Below are positions 28,736 through 39,025 of a stretch of DNA of 64,000 nucleotides, piece after piece. The stretch's first letter is position 1. Every line of letters starts with the position of its first letter. The position numbers and the translations under genes are program-made. The notes under the pieces were generated by a model. It was not told the DNA's origin. It worked only from the letters and a program-made list of their open reading frames with translations, and ran no database searches. Origin of the DNA: Rhodospirillales bacterium (GTDB taxonomy: Bacteria > Pseudomonadota > Alphaproteobacteria > Reyranellales > Reyranellaceae); assembly GCA_016185145.1 (NCBI GenBank), contig JACPOB010000005.1, positions 1-64,000 on the forward strand. The letters run 5' to 3'.

Positions 28736-30661
28736 ATGGCCAAGGACACTACGCCGATAGAGGAATTCCGGCGCGTCACCGCCACCACCATGCGGGCGGT
28801 GTCGCGCAAGGAAGTGAACGTCTCGTTCGTGCCCGATGGCGGCTCGCTGCTGGGCAGCGAGGCGCGCATCACCGTGCCGGCCCGCGACCTGCCGGTCGAG
28901 GATGTCAGCCGGGTTCGCGGCGAGGCCGATTCGATGGCGCTGAAGCTGCGCCACCACGATCGCAAGACCCATCTGCGCCGCGTTCCCAGAGGCGAGACCG
29001 CGCGCGCGATCTTCGAGGCGGTCGAGCAGGTCCGCGTCGAGGCGCTGGGCGCCAGGCGCATGGCCGGCGTTGCCGACAACCTGTCGGCGCTCTACCGCCA
29101 GCGCTCCGACCAGCGCGGCCATGCCCGCATCAAGTCCAAGGACGACGCGCCGATCGCCGACGTGATCGGCCTGATCGCCCGCGAGCAGCTTTTAGGCGCC
29201 TCTCCGCCCGATGCCGCCAAGGCGATGGTCGACATGTGGCGCGCCGACGTCGAGTCGGCGGCCGGCCGCGACTTCCAGAAGCTGCGCGAGACGCTCGGCA
29301 ACCAGGAATCCTTTGCGCGCGCCGCCCGCCAGCTCATCCGCGACCTCAAGCTCGGCGATGAATCGGCCGACCTGCAGGACGAGGACGACCAGGATTCGCA
29401 GGATCAGGAGAACGCTGACGGCCAGTCCAACGAGACCGGCGACGATCAGAGCGATTCGAGCGAGACCCACGGCTACGGCGCCCAGGGCGAGGAGACCGAG
29501 GATGCCTCCGAGCAGGAGGACGCCTCCGAGACCGTCGCCGACCAGGCCCAGACCGAGATGCAGATGGGCTCGGGCGACGAGGAGGAGCCGGGCCGCGCCG
29601 AGCGTCCGTGGCTGCCGCCGGGTGCGCTCTCCAACGAGCCGCTGGGCCAGCAGTATCACGCCTATACGGTGAAGTTCGACGAGATCGTCGAGGCCGACCA
29701 GCTGTGCGACGCCGAGGAACTGGGTCGCTTGCGCAACCATCTCGACCAGCAGCTCAGCCATCTGCAGGGCGTGATCGGCAAGCTCGCCAACCGCCTGCAG
29801 CGCCGCCTGATGGCGCAGCAGAACCGCTCGTGGGACTTCGACCTCGACGAGGGCACGCTCGATGCGGCGCGCCTCGCCCGCATCGTCGCCAATCCCATGC
29901 ACGCCCTCTCCTTCAAGAAGGAGAAGGAGACCAACTTCCGCGACACGGTCGTGTCGCTCCTGATCGACAACTCGGGCTCGATGCGCGGGCGGCCGATCAC
30001 GGTGGCGGCGATGAGCGCCGACATCCTCGCCCGCACCCTGGAGCGCTGCGGCGTCAAGGTCGAGATCCTGGGCTTCACGACGCGCGCCTGGAAGGGCGGC
30101 CAGAGCCGCGAGCAGTGGCTGGCCGCCGGCAAGCCCGCCAACCCGGGTCGTCTCAACGATCTGCGCCACATCATCTACAAGCCGGCTGACGCGCCGTGGC
30201 GGCGCGCCCGCAAGAGCCTCGGCCTGATGCTGCGCGAGGGCATCCTCAAGGAAAACATCGACGGCGAGGCGCTCTTGTGGGCGCACAACCGGCTGCTGCC
30301 GCGCACCGAGGAACGCAAGATCCTGATGGTGATCTCCGATGGCGCGCCGGTCGATGATTCGACGCTGTCGGTCAATCCGGGCAACTACCTGGAGCGCCAC
30401 CTGCGCGACGTCATCGACTGGATCGAGACGCGCTCGCCCGTCGAGCTCATCGCCATCGGCATTGGCCACGACGTCACGCGCTACTACCGTCGCGCCGTCA
30501 CCATCGTCGACGCCGACCAGCTCGGCGGCACGATGATGGAGCAGCTCGCCTCGCTGTTCGACGAGGAAGACCAGAAGGACATCCGCGCGGCGCGCGCGCC
30601 GCGCGGCGGCAAGGGCGGGGCCAAGGCTCCCGCCGGCAAGTCGGGCCGTCGCGCCGCCTGA
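28736..30661 (+). CDS. cobT: cobaltochelatase subunit CobT
   Basis: Forms the hexameric CobST chaperone-like motor for CobN. The 641-residue protein has an N-terminal helical domain, a very acidic Asp/Glu/Gln linker (about residues 215-290, e.g. [15 protein letters not shown]), and a C-terminal VWA domain with the MIDAS motif [11 protein letters not shown] (about 400-410) and [12 protein letters not shown] basic tail (KSGRRAA) ends it. Together with cobS it implies de novo B12 synthesis, which methylmalonyl-CoA mutase and MeaB in the same window would use. Confidence 0.97.
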   Translation: MAKDTTPIEEFRRVTATTMRAVSRKEVNVSFVPDGGSLLGSEARITVPARDLPVEDVSRVRGEADSMALKLRHHDRKTHLRRVPRGETARAIFEAVEQVRVEALGARRMAGVADNLSALYRQRSDQRGHARIKSKDDAPIADVIGLIAREQLLGASPPDAAKAMVDMWRADVESAAGRDFQKLRETLGNQESFARAARQLIRDLKLGDESADLQDEDDQDSQDQENADGQSNETGDDQSDSSETHGYGAQGEETEDASEQEDASETVADQAQTEMQMGSGDEEEPGRAERPWLPPGALSNEPLGQQYHAYTVKFDEIVEADQLCDAEELGRLRNHLDQQLSHLQGVIGKLANRLQRRLMAQQNRSWDFDLDEGTLDAARLARIVANPMHALSFKKEKETNFRDTVVSLLIDNSGSMRGRPITVAAMSADILARTLERCGVKVEILGFTTRAWKGGQSREQWLAAGKPANPGRLNDLRHIIYKPADAPWRRARKSLGLMLREGILKENIDGEALLWAHNRLLPRTEERKILMVISDGAPVDDSTLSVNPGNYLERHLRDVIDWIETRSPVELIAIGIGHDVTRYYRRAVTIVDADQLGGTMMEQLASLFDEEDQKDIRAARAPRGGKGGAKAPAGKSGRRAA

Positions 30662-30663
30662 CC

Positions 30664-31665
30664 TTGCGCGCCATCCTGCGATCTCTGTTCGTCGTCTGCC
30701 TGCTGGCGACCGCCTGTGCCGGCGCCTCGCCGGGGCCGGCGGTGGCGCAGGAACAAGCGCTCGAGATCAGGAGCGCCTCGCAGCCCTTCAAGATCGACGA
30801 CCCGTCGGCCAAGACCGTCGGCCGGCTGGTCTGGCGCGGCGGCATCATGATGACCGCCAATTCGCGGCACTTCGGCGGCTGGTCCGATCTCCACGTCTCG
30901 CCCGACGGCAAGACCCTGACATCGATCTCCGACGAAGGCGCCTGGCTCACCGCCGCCGTCGAGTATGACGGCGAGGCCAACCTCATCGGGCTGAGCAACG
31001 CCCGCATCGGCCAGCTCCATGGCCTCGACGGCCAGCTGATCGCGAGCAAGGCCGAGGCCGACGCCGAGGCGATGGCGCGCCAGCCCGACGGCTCGTGGCT
31101 GGTCGCCTTCGAGCGCGATCACCGGCTGTGGCGCTACCGCACGCTGACCGCGACGCCGACACCGGTCGAAGGCCCGGCCGAGATCGGTCGCCAGCCGCCC
31201 AACGGCGGCATCGAGGCGATGACCGCGCTAGACGACGGCCGCGTCATCATGATCAGCGAGGAATACAGCGAGCGGGCCGGCACGGTGGTGGGCTGGATCG
31301 GCACGCCGTCAACCGGCGGCCGCTACCAGTGGCGCTCCTTCAGCTACGCCACCATCCCCGACTTCCGGCCAACTGCGATCACCCGCCTGCCCGACGGCTC
31401 GTATGCCCTGCTCGAGCGGGCCTTCGACATGGTGCGCGGCGTGCGCTGCCGCGTCATGCGCTTCGACGCCAACCAGCTCGTGGCCGGCGGCACGGTGCAG
31501 GCCGAGGAGCTGGCGCGGCTCGCCTCGCCCTATGCAGTCGACAACCTGGAAGGCATCGCGGCAACCCGCGGGCCGCGCGGCGAGACGCTGCTGTGGCTGA
31601 TCTCGGACGACAACTTCAATCCGCTTCAGCGCAACATCCTGCTGCTGTTCGAATTGGCCCAATAA
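30664..31665 (+). CDS. exported phytase-like / esterase-like beta-propeller protein
   Basis: A 333-residue protein of the 'esterase-like activity of phytase' family. TTG 30664 starts it, 2 bases after cobT. The signal peptide (LRSLFVVCLLATACAGASPG) could be of lipoprotein type (LLATAC). Propeller motifs: FGGWSDLHVSPDGKTLTSISDEGAW, NGGIEAMTALDDGRVIMISEE, YALLERAFDMVRGVRCRVMRF and VDNLEGIAATRGP..LWLISDDNFNPLQRNILLLF (in parts). The conserved Asp and Glu residues may bind metal. The substrate is unknown. Confidence 0.88.
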   Translation: MRAILRSLFVVCLLATACAGASPGPAVAQEQALEIRSASQPFKIDDPSAKTVGRLVWRGGIMMTANSRHFGGWSDLHVSPDGKTLTSISDEGAWLTAAVEYDGEANLIGLSNARIGQLHGLDGQLIASKAEADAEAMARQPDGSWLVAFERDHRLWRYRTLTATPTPVEGPAEIGRQPPNGGIEAMTALDDGRVIMISEEYSERAGTVVGWIGTPSTGGRYQWRSFSYATIPDFRPTAITRLPDGSYALLERAFDMVRGVRCRVMRFDANQLVAGGTVQAEELARLASPYAVDNLEGIAATRGPRGETLLWLISDDNFNPLQRNILLLFELAQ

Positions 31666-31667
31666 AG

Positions 31668-31690
31668 AAGGCCGCTTACGCGGCCTTTTT
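31668..31690 (+). terminator. terminator of the cobST unit that also contains the rpmB stop codon
   Basis: Stem AAGGCCGC (31668-31675) / GCGGCCTT (31680-31687), loop TTAC, then T-run to 31690. The loop's TTA is the rpmB stop codon read on the other strand. Confidence 0.85.
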
Positions 31691-31981
31691 CGCATCCTTC
31701 TTGGCCTTGGCCGTGACGACCCGGCGCTTCAGCACCTTCATCTCGGGGCTGAGCTTGCTGTCGTTGGTGCCCAGCAGGTAGGAATCGATGCCGCCATTGT
31801 GCTCGATGGTCTTGATGCCGCGCGGGGTGAGGCGCAGGCGCACGCTGTGGCCGAGCGCGTCCGACAGGACCGAGGCGACCTGAAGATTGGACATGAACCG
31901 GCGCCGGCTCTTGTTGTTGGCGTGGCTCACATTGTTGCCGTATTGCACGGACTTGCCCGACAGGGCGCAACGACGAGGCAT
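31676..31981 (-). CDS. rpmB: 50S ribosomal protein L28
   Basis: A 101-residue large-subunit protein. MPRRCALSGKSVQYGNNVSHANNKSRRRF (in parts) is diagnostic; RLRLTPRGIKTIEHNGGID and a Lys/Ala tail follow. The alphaproteobacterial length is normal. It has a single Cys (zinc-independent type). It is convergent with the phytase-like gene and ends inside the terminator hairpin. Confidence 0.97.
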   Translation of the reverse strand: MPRRCALSGKSVQYGNNVSHANNKSRRRFMSNLQVASVLSDALGHSVRLRLTPRGIKTIEHNGGIDSYLLGTNDSKLSPEMKVLKRRVVTAKAKKDAKKAA

Positions 31982-31994
31982 GGCGATTTCCGCT

Positions 31995-32020
31995 AAAAAA
32001 CGATCCCGCCGGAGGGCGGG
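31995..32020 (-). terminator. rho-independent terminator downstream of the YcgN-like gene
   Basis: On the minus strand: stem CCCGCC/GGCGGG (32005-32010 and 32015-32020), then ATCG and TTTTTT (31995-32000). It separates the meaB-YcgN unit from rpmB. Confidence 0.82.
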
Positions 32021-32084
32021 AAGGCCGGCTTTTTAAGGGCCCGAGGCACCCCCGTCAACCACCCCTTACGCGAACCGTTCGCGG

Positions 32085-32570
32085 TTACGCGAACCAGTCC
32101 ACCACCCGCTCGGTGATATCCTCGACCTGATCCTCGGGAATCACCCGGCCGCGGGCCGAGATTCCCGCTGCGTGCACGGTTTCCGGGTCGCCCGAGACCA
32201 GGGGGTGCCACCAGTAGAGGTCCTGCTTGAAATGGACCAGGCGGTAGCCACAGGTCTTGGGCAGCCAGTCCATCTTGGCCACCACACTTGGGGTGAGCTG
32301 GATGCAGTCCGGCACGATCTTCTTGCGGTTCTTGTAGTCGCGGCAGCGCGCCGTCTTGGGGTCCAGGAGCTTGCAGCAGGTGTCGGTCTGGGCGAGCTCG
32401 CCGGTGCCCTCGTATTCGAGCTTGTTGACGCAGCACATGCCGCAGCCGTCGCAAAGCGACTCCCACTCCTGCTTGGACATCTGGGAGAGCGTCTTGCGCT
32501 TCCAGAACGGCAGCTCCTGCTGCCGGGCGGCGGCGCGACGGGCGCGACGGACGAAGGACTTAGCGGCCAT
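32085..32570 (-). CDS. YcgN family cysteine-cluster protein (UPF0260)
   Basis: A 161-residue cytoplasmic protein of the zinc/iron-chelating CxxCxxCC family. [17 protein letters not shown] holds the clustered cysteines; [13 protein letters not shown] and VPDCIQL supply the others, and [11 protein letters not shown] is the conserved aromatic-His block. The function is unknown in E. coli. Its start overlaps the meaB stop by 11 bases, so they are co-transcribed. Length is normal. Confidence 0.92.
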   Translation of the reverse strand: MAAKSFVRRARRAAARQQELPFWKRKTLSQMSKQEWESLCDGCGMCCVNKLEYEGTGELAQTDTCCKLLDPKTARCRDYKNRKKIVPDCIQLTPSVVAKMDWLPKTCGYRLVHFKQDLYWWHPLVSGDPETVHAAGISARGRVIPEDQVEDITERVVDWFA

Positions 32571-33531
32571 GGAAAGCCTCTAGCATACGACGGGCCGCAG
32601 CGGCGGGGGTTGCGTGGCCGGCCTCGACCTCGCGCTCCAGGCCCGTCACCAGCTTCTTCACCCCGGGGTGCTTGCGCAACTCCGTCAAAAGGGTCTCCCC
32701 CACCTCGTTCCACATCCAGGCGCGCGCCTGGTCGGCACGGCGGCGGGCGACGCCCTTCTCGCCCACGGCCGTCCTGAAGCGCTCGATGACCTGCCAGACC
32801 TCGGCCACGCCGGCGCCGGTAAGCGCGGAGGCGGTCGTCACTTCGGGCGTCCACCCCGCGGTCGGCGAGCGCAGCATGCGCAGCGCGTGCTGATAGTCCG
32901 ACGCCGAACGTTTGGCGGTGGCCAAAAGATCGCCGTCGGCCTTGTTGACCACGATCAGGTCGGCGAGCTCGATGACGCCGCGCTTGATGCCCTGCAGATC
33001 GTCGCCGCCCGCCGGCAGCAGCAGGACGATGAACATGTCGACCATGTCGGCGACCGCCGTCTCCGACTGGCCGACACCCACGGTCTCGACGATCACCGTG
33101 TCGAAGCCCGCCGCTTCCACCAGCAGCATGGTCTCGCGCGTGCGCCGCGCCACGCCGCCCAGGGTCGCGCCCGCCGGCGACGGCCGGATGAAGGCGGCGT
33201 GCCGGCGCGACAGCTCCTCCATGCGCGTCTTGTCGCCCAGGATCGAACCGCCGCCGCGCTTGGACGACGGATCGATGGCGAGCACGGCCAGCGAGCGGCC
33301 GCGGTCGAGCAGCGAGAGCCCGAAGCGCTCGATGAAGGTCGACTTGCCGACGCCGGGCACGCCGGTGATGCCGAGCCGGACCGATTTGCCGGTGTGCGGC
33401 AGCAGGGCGCCGAGCAGCGCATCGGCGCGCTCGCGATGGTCGGAGCGCGTCGATTCGATCAGGGTGATGGCCTGGGCAAGTGCGCGGCGGTCGCCGGCCA
33501 GCAGCGGCTCGAGCAGCGGGTCGACTGTCAT
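32560..33531 (-). CDS. meaB: methylmalonyl-CoA mutase-associated GTPase MeaB
   Basis: G3E-type GTPase that loads and protects adenosylcobalamin in methylmalonyl-CoA mutase. It has 323 residues. Walker [14 protein letters not shown], switch [19 protein letters not shown], the ETVGVGQSE switch and base-specificity motif NKAD are all present. The C-terminal dimerisation helices end EAFHGR. The mutase gene lies 12 kb away on the same strand, and cobST 2-5 kb away. Confidence 0.95.
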   Translation of the reverse strand: MTVDPLLEPLLAGDRRALAQAITLIESTRSDHRERADALLGALLPHTGKSVRLGITGVPGVGKSTFIERFGLSLLDRGRSLAVLAIDPSSKRGGGSILGDKTRMEELSRRHAAFIRPSPAGATLGGVARRTRETMLLVEAAGFDTVIVETVGVGQSETAVADMVDMFIVLLLPAGGDDLQGIKRGVIELADLIVVNKADGDLLATAKRSASDYQHALRMLRSPTAGWTPEVTTASALTGAGVAEVWQVIERFRTAVGEKGVARRRADQARAWMWNEVGETLLTELRKHPGVKKLVTGLEREVEAGHATPAAAARRMLEAFHGR

Positions 33532-33546
33532 GCTGCGGCAGCCTTA

Positions 33547-34707
33547 TCAGCGGCGTCGGTGGAACGCCAGCAAGGCGCAAGCGCCTGCGAACGCATAGAA
33601 GACCGCGAGCGTCCAGCCGAGGCCGGGATCGCCGACAGCATCCATCGCCGCACCGGCGAGCGGCCGGCCGATCAGGCCGCCCAGGATGTAGAGCATGCTG
33701 AAGGCGGTGTTGGCGCGGGCGATGTCGCCGCCGCCGATGCGCTGGCCGAGCAGCGCCAGGCCGACGGGGTAGATCGCGAACGACAACCCGCCCCACAGCG
33801 CGATCACGGCGATGACCGCGAACGACTGCGCCGAGACCATCGACAGCAGCAGCACGAGCAGGGCGCTCGCCAGCGTGCAGCCCGCCAGCACGGCGCGGCG
33901 ATCGAAATGGTCGGCCATCCAGCCGATCGGCCATTGCAGCGCGACGTTGCCGATGACGAAGGTCGAGAGCCAGAGCGCGCCGATCTCGGCCGGCACGCCG
34001 GCGCCGACGGCATAGACCGGCAGGAAGCTGAAGGCGACCTGCTCGCCCAGCCCGCAGGAGAAGCCCGCCAGCATGGCGAGCGGCGCCACGACCACGACCT
34101 GCAGGTAGCCGCTGTCCTCGGCATGCTCGATCCTCGGCGCCGTCCGCCAGTAAGGCAGCAGCGGCACCGCGACCAGCAGCGCCAGGACGGCGCAGGTGAC
34201 GAAGGGCGTCGGCCCATAGACGCCGACGACCTGGAGCACGAGCGGACCCAGTGCCAGGCCGAGCGCCACCAGCATGGCGTAGACCGCCATGACGCGGCCG
34301 CGGCGCTTCTCTTCGACGACGACGTTCATCCAGATCTCGCTCACCACCCAGGGCACGCCGCCGAAGGCGCCGTGCAGGAAGGTGAGCACGAACCAGACGA
34401 CGACATTGTCGGTCAGGGTGTAGGCGACGGTGAGCGCCGAGCCCGCGACGACGGCGCCGATGATGAACGGCACGGCGCCCCAACGCGCCGCGAGCCGCGG
34501 GATGTGCGAGGCGGTGGCCAGCATGCCAACGCCCCAAGCAGCCGCGACGATGCCGATGGTGAGCTTGTCATGGCCCGCGCGCTCGAGCGCCAGCGGCACC
34601 AGCGGCATGGCCGTGCCCGCCTGCAGGCCGATCGCCGCGCAGGCGGCGAAGACGGGCAGCAGGGAACGCCAGGGACCGGCGGCGACGGCTGGACTAGTCG
34701 GCGACAC
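33547..34707 (-). CDS. MFS transporter
   Basis: A 386-residue carrier with twelve predicted helices. Loop 2-3 has IPRLAARWGAVPF and loop 8-9 MADHFDRRAVL, the two MFS Asp/Arg signatures. It starts with GTG 34707, 14 bases inside the Atm1-like gene, so the two are coupled. It resembles the YcaD/CynX-like drug or sugar permeases, but the substrate is not evident. Confidence 0.88.
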   Translation of the reverse strand: MSPTSPAVAAGPWRSLLPVFAACAAIGLQAGTAMPLVPLALERAGHDKLTIGIVAAAWGVGMLATASHIPRLAARWGAVPFIIGAVVAGSALTVAYTLTDNVVVWFVLTFLHGAFGGVPWVVSEIWMNVVVEEKRRGRVMAVYAMLVALGLALGPLVLQVVGVYGPTPFVTCAVLALLVAVPLLPYWRTAPRIEHAEDSGYLQVVVVAPLAMLAGFSCGLGEQVAFSFLPVYAVGAGVPAEIGALWLSTFVIGNVALQWPIGWMADHFDRRAVLAGCTLASALLVLLLSMVSAQSFAVIAVIALWGGLSFAIYPVGLALLGQRIGGGDIARANTAFSMLYILGGLIGRPLAGAAMDAVGDPGLGWTLAVFYAFAGACALLAFHRRR

Positions 34708-36568
34708 GCAGATGCCCCTCGGCGCGGAACGAGGACGGTTCCTCTTGCTCTACCTGACGCTCGGCTTCGCGGGCTGCCTCCTGCTGGCGGCGCCACATGT
34801 CCGCATAGAGACCGTCGCGGGCCAGCAGCTCGCCGTGGCGGCCGCGCTCGGCGACGCGGCCGCGGTCGAGCACGACGATCTCGTCGGCGTTGATGATGGT
34901 CGACAGCCGGTGGGCGATCACCACGGTGGTGCGGCCGCGGCTCACCTCTTCCAGCGAGCGCTGGATCTCCTGCTCGGTGCGGGTGTCGAGCGCGCTGGTC
35001 GCCTCGTCGAACAGGAGGATGCTGGGGTTCTTCAGGATGGTGCGGGCGATCGCCACGCGCTGCTTCTCGCCGCCCGACAGTTTCAGGCCGCGCTCGCCCA
35101 CGGTGGAATCGTAGCCCTGCGGCAGGGCCATGATGAAGTCGTGGATGCGCGCCAGGCGCGCCGCCTGCTCGACCTCCTCGCGGGTGCAGTCGGGCCGGCC
35201 GTAGCAGATGTTGTAGTAGATCGTGTCGTTGAACAGCACGGTGTCCTGCGGCACCACGCCGATCGCCGCCCGTAGGCTCGCCTGGCTGACGTCGCGGATG
35301 TCCTGGCCGTCGATCCTGACGCTGCCCGAGGCGACGTCGTAGAAGCGGAACAGGATACGCGATACGGTCGACTTGCCGGCGCCGCTCGAGCCCACGATCG
35401 CCACCGTGTCGCCCGGCGCCACGCGGAAGCTGACATCGTGCAGGATCGGCCGCGCCTTCTCGTAGTGGAAGTCGACATGGTCGAACACGATCTCGCCGCC
35501 CGTCACCTTCAAGGCCGGCGCACCGGGCTTGTCGGCGATCTCCGCCCTGACGTCGAGCAGGCCGAACATGCTCTCCATGTTGACCAGCGCGTTCCTGATC
35601 TCGCGATAGGCGAAGCCCAGCATGTTGAGCGGCATGTAGAGCTGGATCAGGAAGGCGTTCACCGCCACGAAGTCGCCGATCGTCATGGTCCCGGCTTTCA
35701 CGCCGTAGCCCGCCATGACCATGACCGCGACTAGGCCGCAGGAGATGATGGCGCCTTGCCCGACGTTCAGCAGCGACAGCGTGCGGGATGACCGGATGGC
35801 GGCCTGCTCATAGCGCCGGCGGCCGACATCGAAGCGCCGCGCCTCGTGCTCCTCGTTGCCGAAGTACTTCACCGTCTCGTAGTTGAGCAGGCTGTCGATC
35901 GCCTTGGCGTTGGCCTCGGTGTCGGCGTCGTTCATGCGGCGCACGAACTTGATGCGCCATTCCGACAGGATGACCGAGAAGGCGATGTAGCCGCCGACGG
36001 CCGCCAGGGTCACCGCCGAGAAGCGCCAGTCGTAGAGGCTCCACAGCACCACGCCGACCAGGCAGATCTCGAACAGGGTCGGCAGGATGTTGAAGGTGGT
36101 GAAGCGGATCAGGAACTCCATGCCGTTGGTGCCGCGCTCGATGACGCGGCTCAACCCACCGGTCTGACGCTCGAGATGGAAGCGCAGCGACAGGGCATGG
36201 AGATGGTGGAACACCTGCAGCGCGATGTTGCGGATGGCGCGCTGCGAGACCGGCGCGAAGATGGCGTCGCGCAGTTCACCGAACGCCTGGGCCAGGATGC
36301 GGGCCACGCCGTAGGCCAGGATCAGGACCACCGGGACGGCCACGGCCTGGGTCGCGGGCTCGCCCAGGGCATCGACGGCGTGCTTATAAAGCACCGGGAC
36401 GTAGACGTTGGTGACCTTGGCCACGATCAGCAGGACCATCGCCACGACGACGCGGCAGCGCAGCGCCTTCTCGCCTTCCGGCCACAAATAGCGGCCGACC
36501 ACCCGCAAAACGGCCCAGCTGCGTCTCAAACCGAGCTTGGGAACGCCATCTTTGGCGGCTAGCGACAT
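34694..36568 (-). CDS. ABC exporter of the Atm1/HMT1 family
   Basis: A 624-residue half-transporter (permease fused to ATPase) working as a homodimer in the inner membrane. Homologues in mitochondria and Novosphingobium export glutathione-bound sulfur or metal species. Permease: about residues 30-335, with LNYETVKYFGNEEHEARRFD, an Atm1 hallmark. ATPase: Walker A VGSSGAGKST, Q-loop GVVPQDTVLFNDT, signature LSGGEKQRVAIAR, Walker B ILLFDEATSALD and switch His in IAHRLST. Divergent from the DUF3108 gene. The assignment to Atm1 rather than to lipid flippases rests on the NYETVKYF block. Confidence 0.93.
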   Translation of the reverse strand: MSLAAKDGVPKLGLRRSWAVLRVVGRYLWPEGEKALRCRVVVAMVLLIVAKVTNVYVPVLYKHAVDALGEPATQAVAVPVVLILAYGVARILAQAFGELRDAIFAPVSQRAIRNIALQVFHHLHALSLRFHLERQTGGLSRVIERGTNGMEFLIRFTTFNILPTLFEICLVGVVLWSLYDWRFSAVTLAAVGGYIAFSVILSEWRIKFVRRMNDADTEANAKAIDSLLNYETVKYFGNEEHEARRFDVGRRRYEQAAIRSSRTLSLLNVGQGAIISCGLVAVMVMAGYGVKAGTMTIGDFVAVNAFLIQLYMPLNMLGFAYREIRNALVNMESMFGLLDVRAEIADKPGAPALKVTGGEIVFDHVDFHYEKARPILHDVSFRVAPGDTVAIVGSSGAGKSTVSRILFRFYDVASGSVRIDGQDIRDVSQASLRAAIGVVPQDTVLFNDTIYYNICYGRPDCTREEVEQAARLARIHDFIMALPQGYDSTVGERGLKLSGGEKQRVAIARTILKNPSILLFDEATSALDTRTEQEIQRSLEEVSRGRTTVVIAHRLSTIINADEIVVLDRGRVAERGRHGELLARDGLYADMWRRQQEAAREAERQVEQEEPSSFRAEGHLRVAD

Positions 36569-36673
36569 GAGTGCAAAATGCCTTTTCGGGCGCGTGAGTG
36601 CAGTAGCGTAGGGGGCGATGGCCTTCTATCGTGGACATACGGCCGAAGTAAGCCCCTGGTGGGAAGGGATTTC

Positions 36674-37498
36674 ATGAGATTTCGTAAGGCCTTCATCGTC
36701 CTTGCCGCGTGTCTGGCGCCGCCCGCCGCCGTCGCGGCCCAGGACGCACGCCAGGTCGACATCTCCTACGAGATCACTTTCGCCGGCATTTCCGGGTTCC
36801 GCATCGACCTCACCGCCCGCTTCAACGGCTCGAAGTACGACGTCGAGACCACCACCTACAAGGAAGGCATGCTGAAGGCCGTCACCATGAACTATGTCGG
36901 CCGGAATCGCGCCTGGGGCGGCTTCACGACACACGGGGCGCAACCGACTGCGGGATCGCTCTCGATCAGCGTCGACGGCAAGCCGCGCACTTGGCTGGCG
37001 CAGTACGGCGCCGCGGGCTTCCTGCAGGAGGTCCACAATCCCGTCTGGAAGCCAACGCCGCAGCAGACGATCAGCGACGCCGACCGCAAGGACTCCCTCG
37101 ATCCCTTGACGGCTGCGCTCAGTGTCGGCTTCGCGGGCGACGCCGCCTGCGACAAGACCGTGCGCAGCAACGACGGCAAGCGCCGCATCGACGTGCTATT
37201 CCGCAAGGTCGGCATGGAGCCCGCTGCAGCCACCGGCATCCCGGGCGCGCGCGGCGACGTGCTGGTGTGCGAGATCTATACCAAGCGCGTCTCCGGCGAG
37301 TTCGACGATGCCCCCAAAGAGGCCGAGACCGAGCGCGAGCGGCCGATCAGGATCTGGCTGGCGCACCTCGATGACAGCCAGATCCGCTATCCCGGCAAGC
37401 TCGAGGCGCAGACCCTGTTCGCCACCATCCGCGGCCGCATCCTGTCGTTCCGCGAGCGGCCGCTGACGCCAGCCGAAGCGGAGGCCATGCGCCGCTGA
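36674..37498 (+). CDS. DUF3108 family exported protein
   Basis: A 274-residue periplasmic protein. ATG 36674 follows GGGAAGGGA and begins a signal peptide (RKAFIVLAACLAPPAAVAAQ). The rest is beta-rich: VDISYEITFAGISGFRIDLTARF, GRNRAWGGFTTHG, and DPLTAALSV, which is the family's most conserved stretch. DUF3108 proteins are thought to adopt a lipocalin-like or LolA-like barrel in the envelope. Function unknown. Confidence 0.88.
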   Translation: MRFRKAFIVLAACLAPPAAVAAQDARQVDISYEITFAGISGFRIDLTARFNGSKYDVETTTYKEGMLKAVTMNYVGRNRAWGGFTTHGAQPTAGSLSISVDGKPRTWLAQYGAAGFLQEVHNPVWKPTPQQTISDADRKDSLDPLTAALSVGFAGDAACDKTVRSNDGKRRIDVLFRKVGMEPAAATGIPGARGDVLVCEIYTKRVSGEFDDAPKEAETERERPIRIWLAHLDDSQIRYPGKLEAQTLFATIRGRILSFRERPLTPAEAEAMRR

Positions 37499-37707
37499 AC
37501 AAGTCCCGGAGCTGCGTCGAAAGCGGCGTTCCCGGCTTTGTCGTACGACCATCCTTGGTCATGCGATTGAGTGACGCCAACGTCACATGACGCTTGGCGA
37601 AACTGCAGACCTTGCGAAGGACAGCGGCCCACGACGTCTGCGCGCGCCCGGGAGTAGAATTCCTTCAAGCTGGCAAAAGCCGGCACTTCCTGGGAAGGAA
37701 ATTCGAG

Positions 37708-39024
37708 ATGCATATCGCATCGGACGCTGCCGTCGAAAAATCGGCCATGCGCAAGATCTACCTGCGCCTGCTGCCGTTCGCGATCATCTGCTACATCCTG
37801 GCCTACATCGACCGCATCAACTCGAGCTTTGCCGCGCTCACCATGCGCGCAGACCTCGACATGTCGGCGGCCGATTTCGGCTTCGCCGTCGGCACCTTCT
37901 ACTGGGCCTACTTCCTGTTCGAAGTGCCGAGCAACGTCATCATGGAAAAGGTGGGCGCCCGCATCTGGATCGCCCGCATCATGATCACCTGGGGCATCTT
38001 CGCCACGGCCACGGCGTTCGTGACCGGCACGACCAGCTTCGCCATCATGCGCTTCCTGCTCGGCATGGGAGAGGCCGGCTTCTTTCCCGGCCTGATCCTC
38101 TACTTCACCTACTGGTTTCCGGCCCGCCATCACGCCCGCATCGTCTCGGGCTTCCTGGTCGGCCTGCCGATCGCGGTGGCGGTCGGCGCGCCCGTGTCGA
38201 CCGGCCTGATGAGCCTGGACGGGCTGTTCGGGCTCAGGGGTTGGCAGATCATGTTCATCGCCGAAGGCCTGCCGACGATCGTGCTGGGCGTGCTCTTTTA
38301 CTTCCTGATGACCGACCGACCCGCCGACGCGACCTTCCTCGCCCGGCAGGAGAAGGACTGGCTGGCGGGCAAGATCGCCGCCGAGCGTCGGGCCAAGGAG
38401 GCCGTGCGCAAGTACTCGATGCTCGAATCGATGTGGAACCCCAGGGTGCTGCTGTTGGCGCTCAACTATTTCGGCATCGTGACGGCAAGCCTCGGCATGC
38501 TCTTCTTCATCCCGCAGATCATCAAGTCGCTCGGCACCATGAGCAACATGACGGTGGGCTGGCTCACCATGATCCCCTATATCTGCGGCGGCATCGCCCT
38601 GGTGGTTTGGGGCCGCATCTCCGACAGGATGCACGAGCGTCGCTGGAACCTGCTGGCGGCCTGCGTGCTGTCGACCGGCGGGCTGGTATTGGCCGGCCTC
38701 ACCATGGGCACGTGGTGGGCGATGGTCGGGATGTCGCTGGCGGCGATGGGGTTCTACGGCTCCAAGGGCCCGTTCTTTGCCATGCCGCCGATGTTCCTGA
38801 GCGGCACGGCCCTGGCCGCGGGCTTCGCGTGGATCAATTCCATCGGCAACCTCGGCGGCTTCTTCGGGCCGTGGTGGATCGGCCTCATGAAGGACGCGAC
38901 GGGCAGCTACTCCGGCGGCCTCTATGGCCTGGCGTTGTTGAGCCTCGTATCGGCAGTCGTCTGCGCGCTCTTCCTGAACATTCCCGACCCGAGCAAGACG
39001 GTCGCCGCCCAGCCGGCGGAGTAA
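37708..39024 (+). CDS. MFS transporter, anion:cation symporter (phthalate/tartrate-like) family
   Basis: A 438-residue importer of organic anions. ATG 37708 follows GGGAAGGAA. RKIYLRLLPFAIICYILAYIDRINSSFAALTM is the ACS-family helix 1 (in parts); FFPGLILYFTYWFPARHHARIVSGFL marks the loop after helix 4, and WGRISDRMHERRWNLL the loop 8-9 signature. The 209 bases upstream show no clear regulator site. Substrates in the family include phthalate, tartrate and galactarate; this one is unknown. Confidence 0.92.
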   Translation: MHIASDAAVEKSAMRKIYLRLLPFAIICYILAYIDRINSSFAALTMRADLDMSAADFGFAVGTFYWAYFLFEVPSNVIMEKVGARIWIARIMITWGIFATATAFVTGTTSFAIMRFLLGMGEAGFFPGLILYFTYWFPARHHARIVSGFLVGLPIAVAVGAPVSTGLMSLDGLFGLRGWQIMFIAEGLPTIVLGVLFYFLMTDRPADATFLARQEKDWLAGKIAAERRAKEAVRKYSMLESMWNPRVLLLALNYFGIVTASLGMLFFIPQIIKSLGTMSNMTVGWLTMIPYICGGIALVVWGRISDRMHERRWNLLAACVLSTGGLVLAGLTMGTWWAMVGMSLAAMGFYGSKGPFFAMPPMFLSGTALAAGFAWINSIGNLGGFFGPWWIGLMKDATGSYSGGLYGLALLSLVSAVVCALFLNIPDPSKTVAAQPAE

Positions 39025-39025
39025 C

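Noticed and set aside
32141..34537. 798-codon minus-strand frame across YcgN-like, meaB and MFS genes
   Set aside because: Arg-rich out-of-frame product; all three real frames have strong family motifs.
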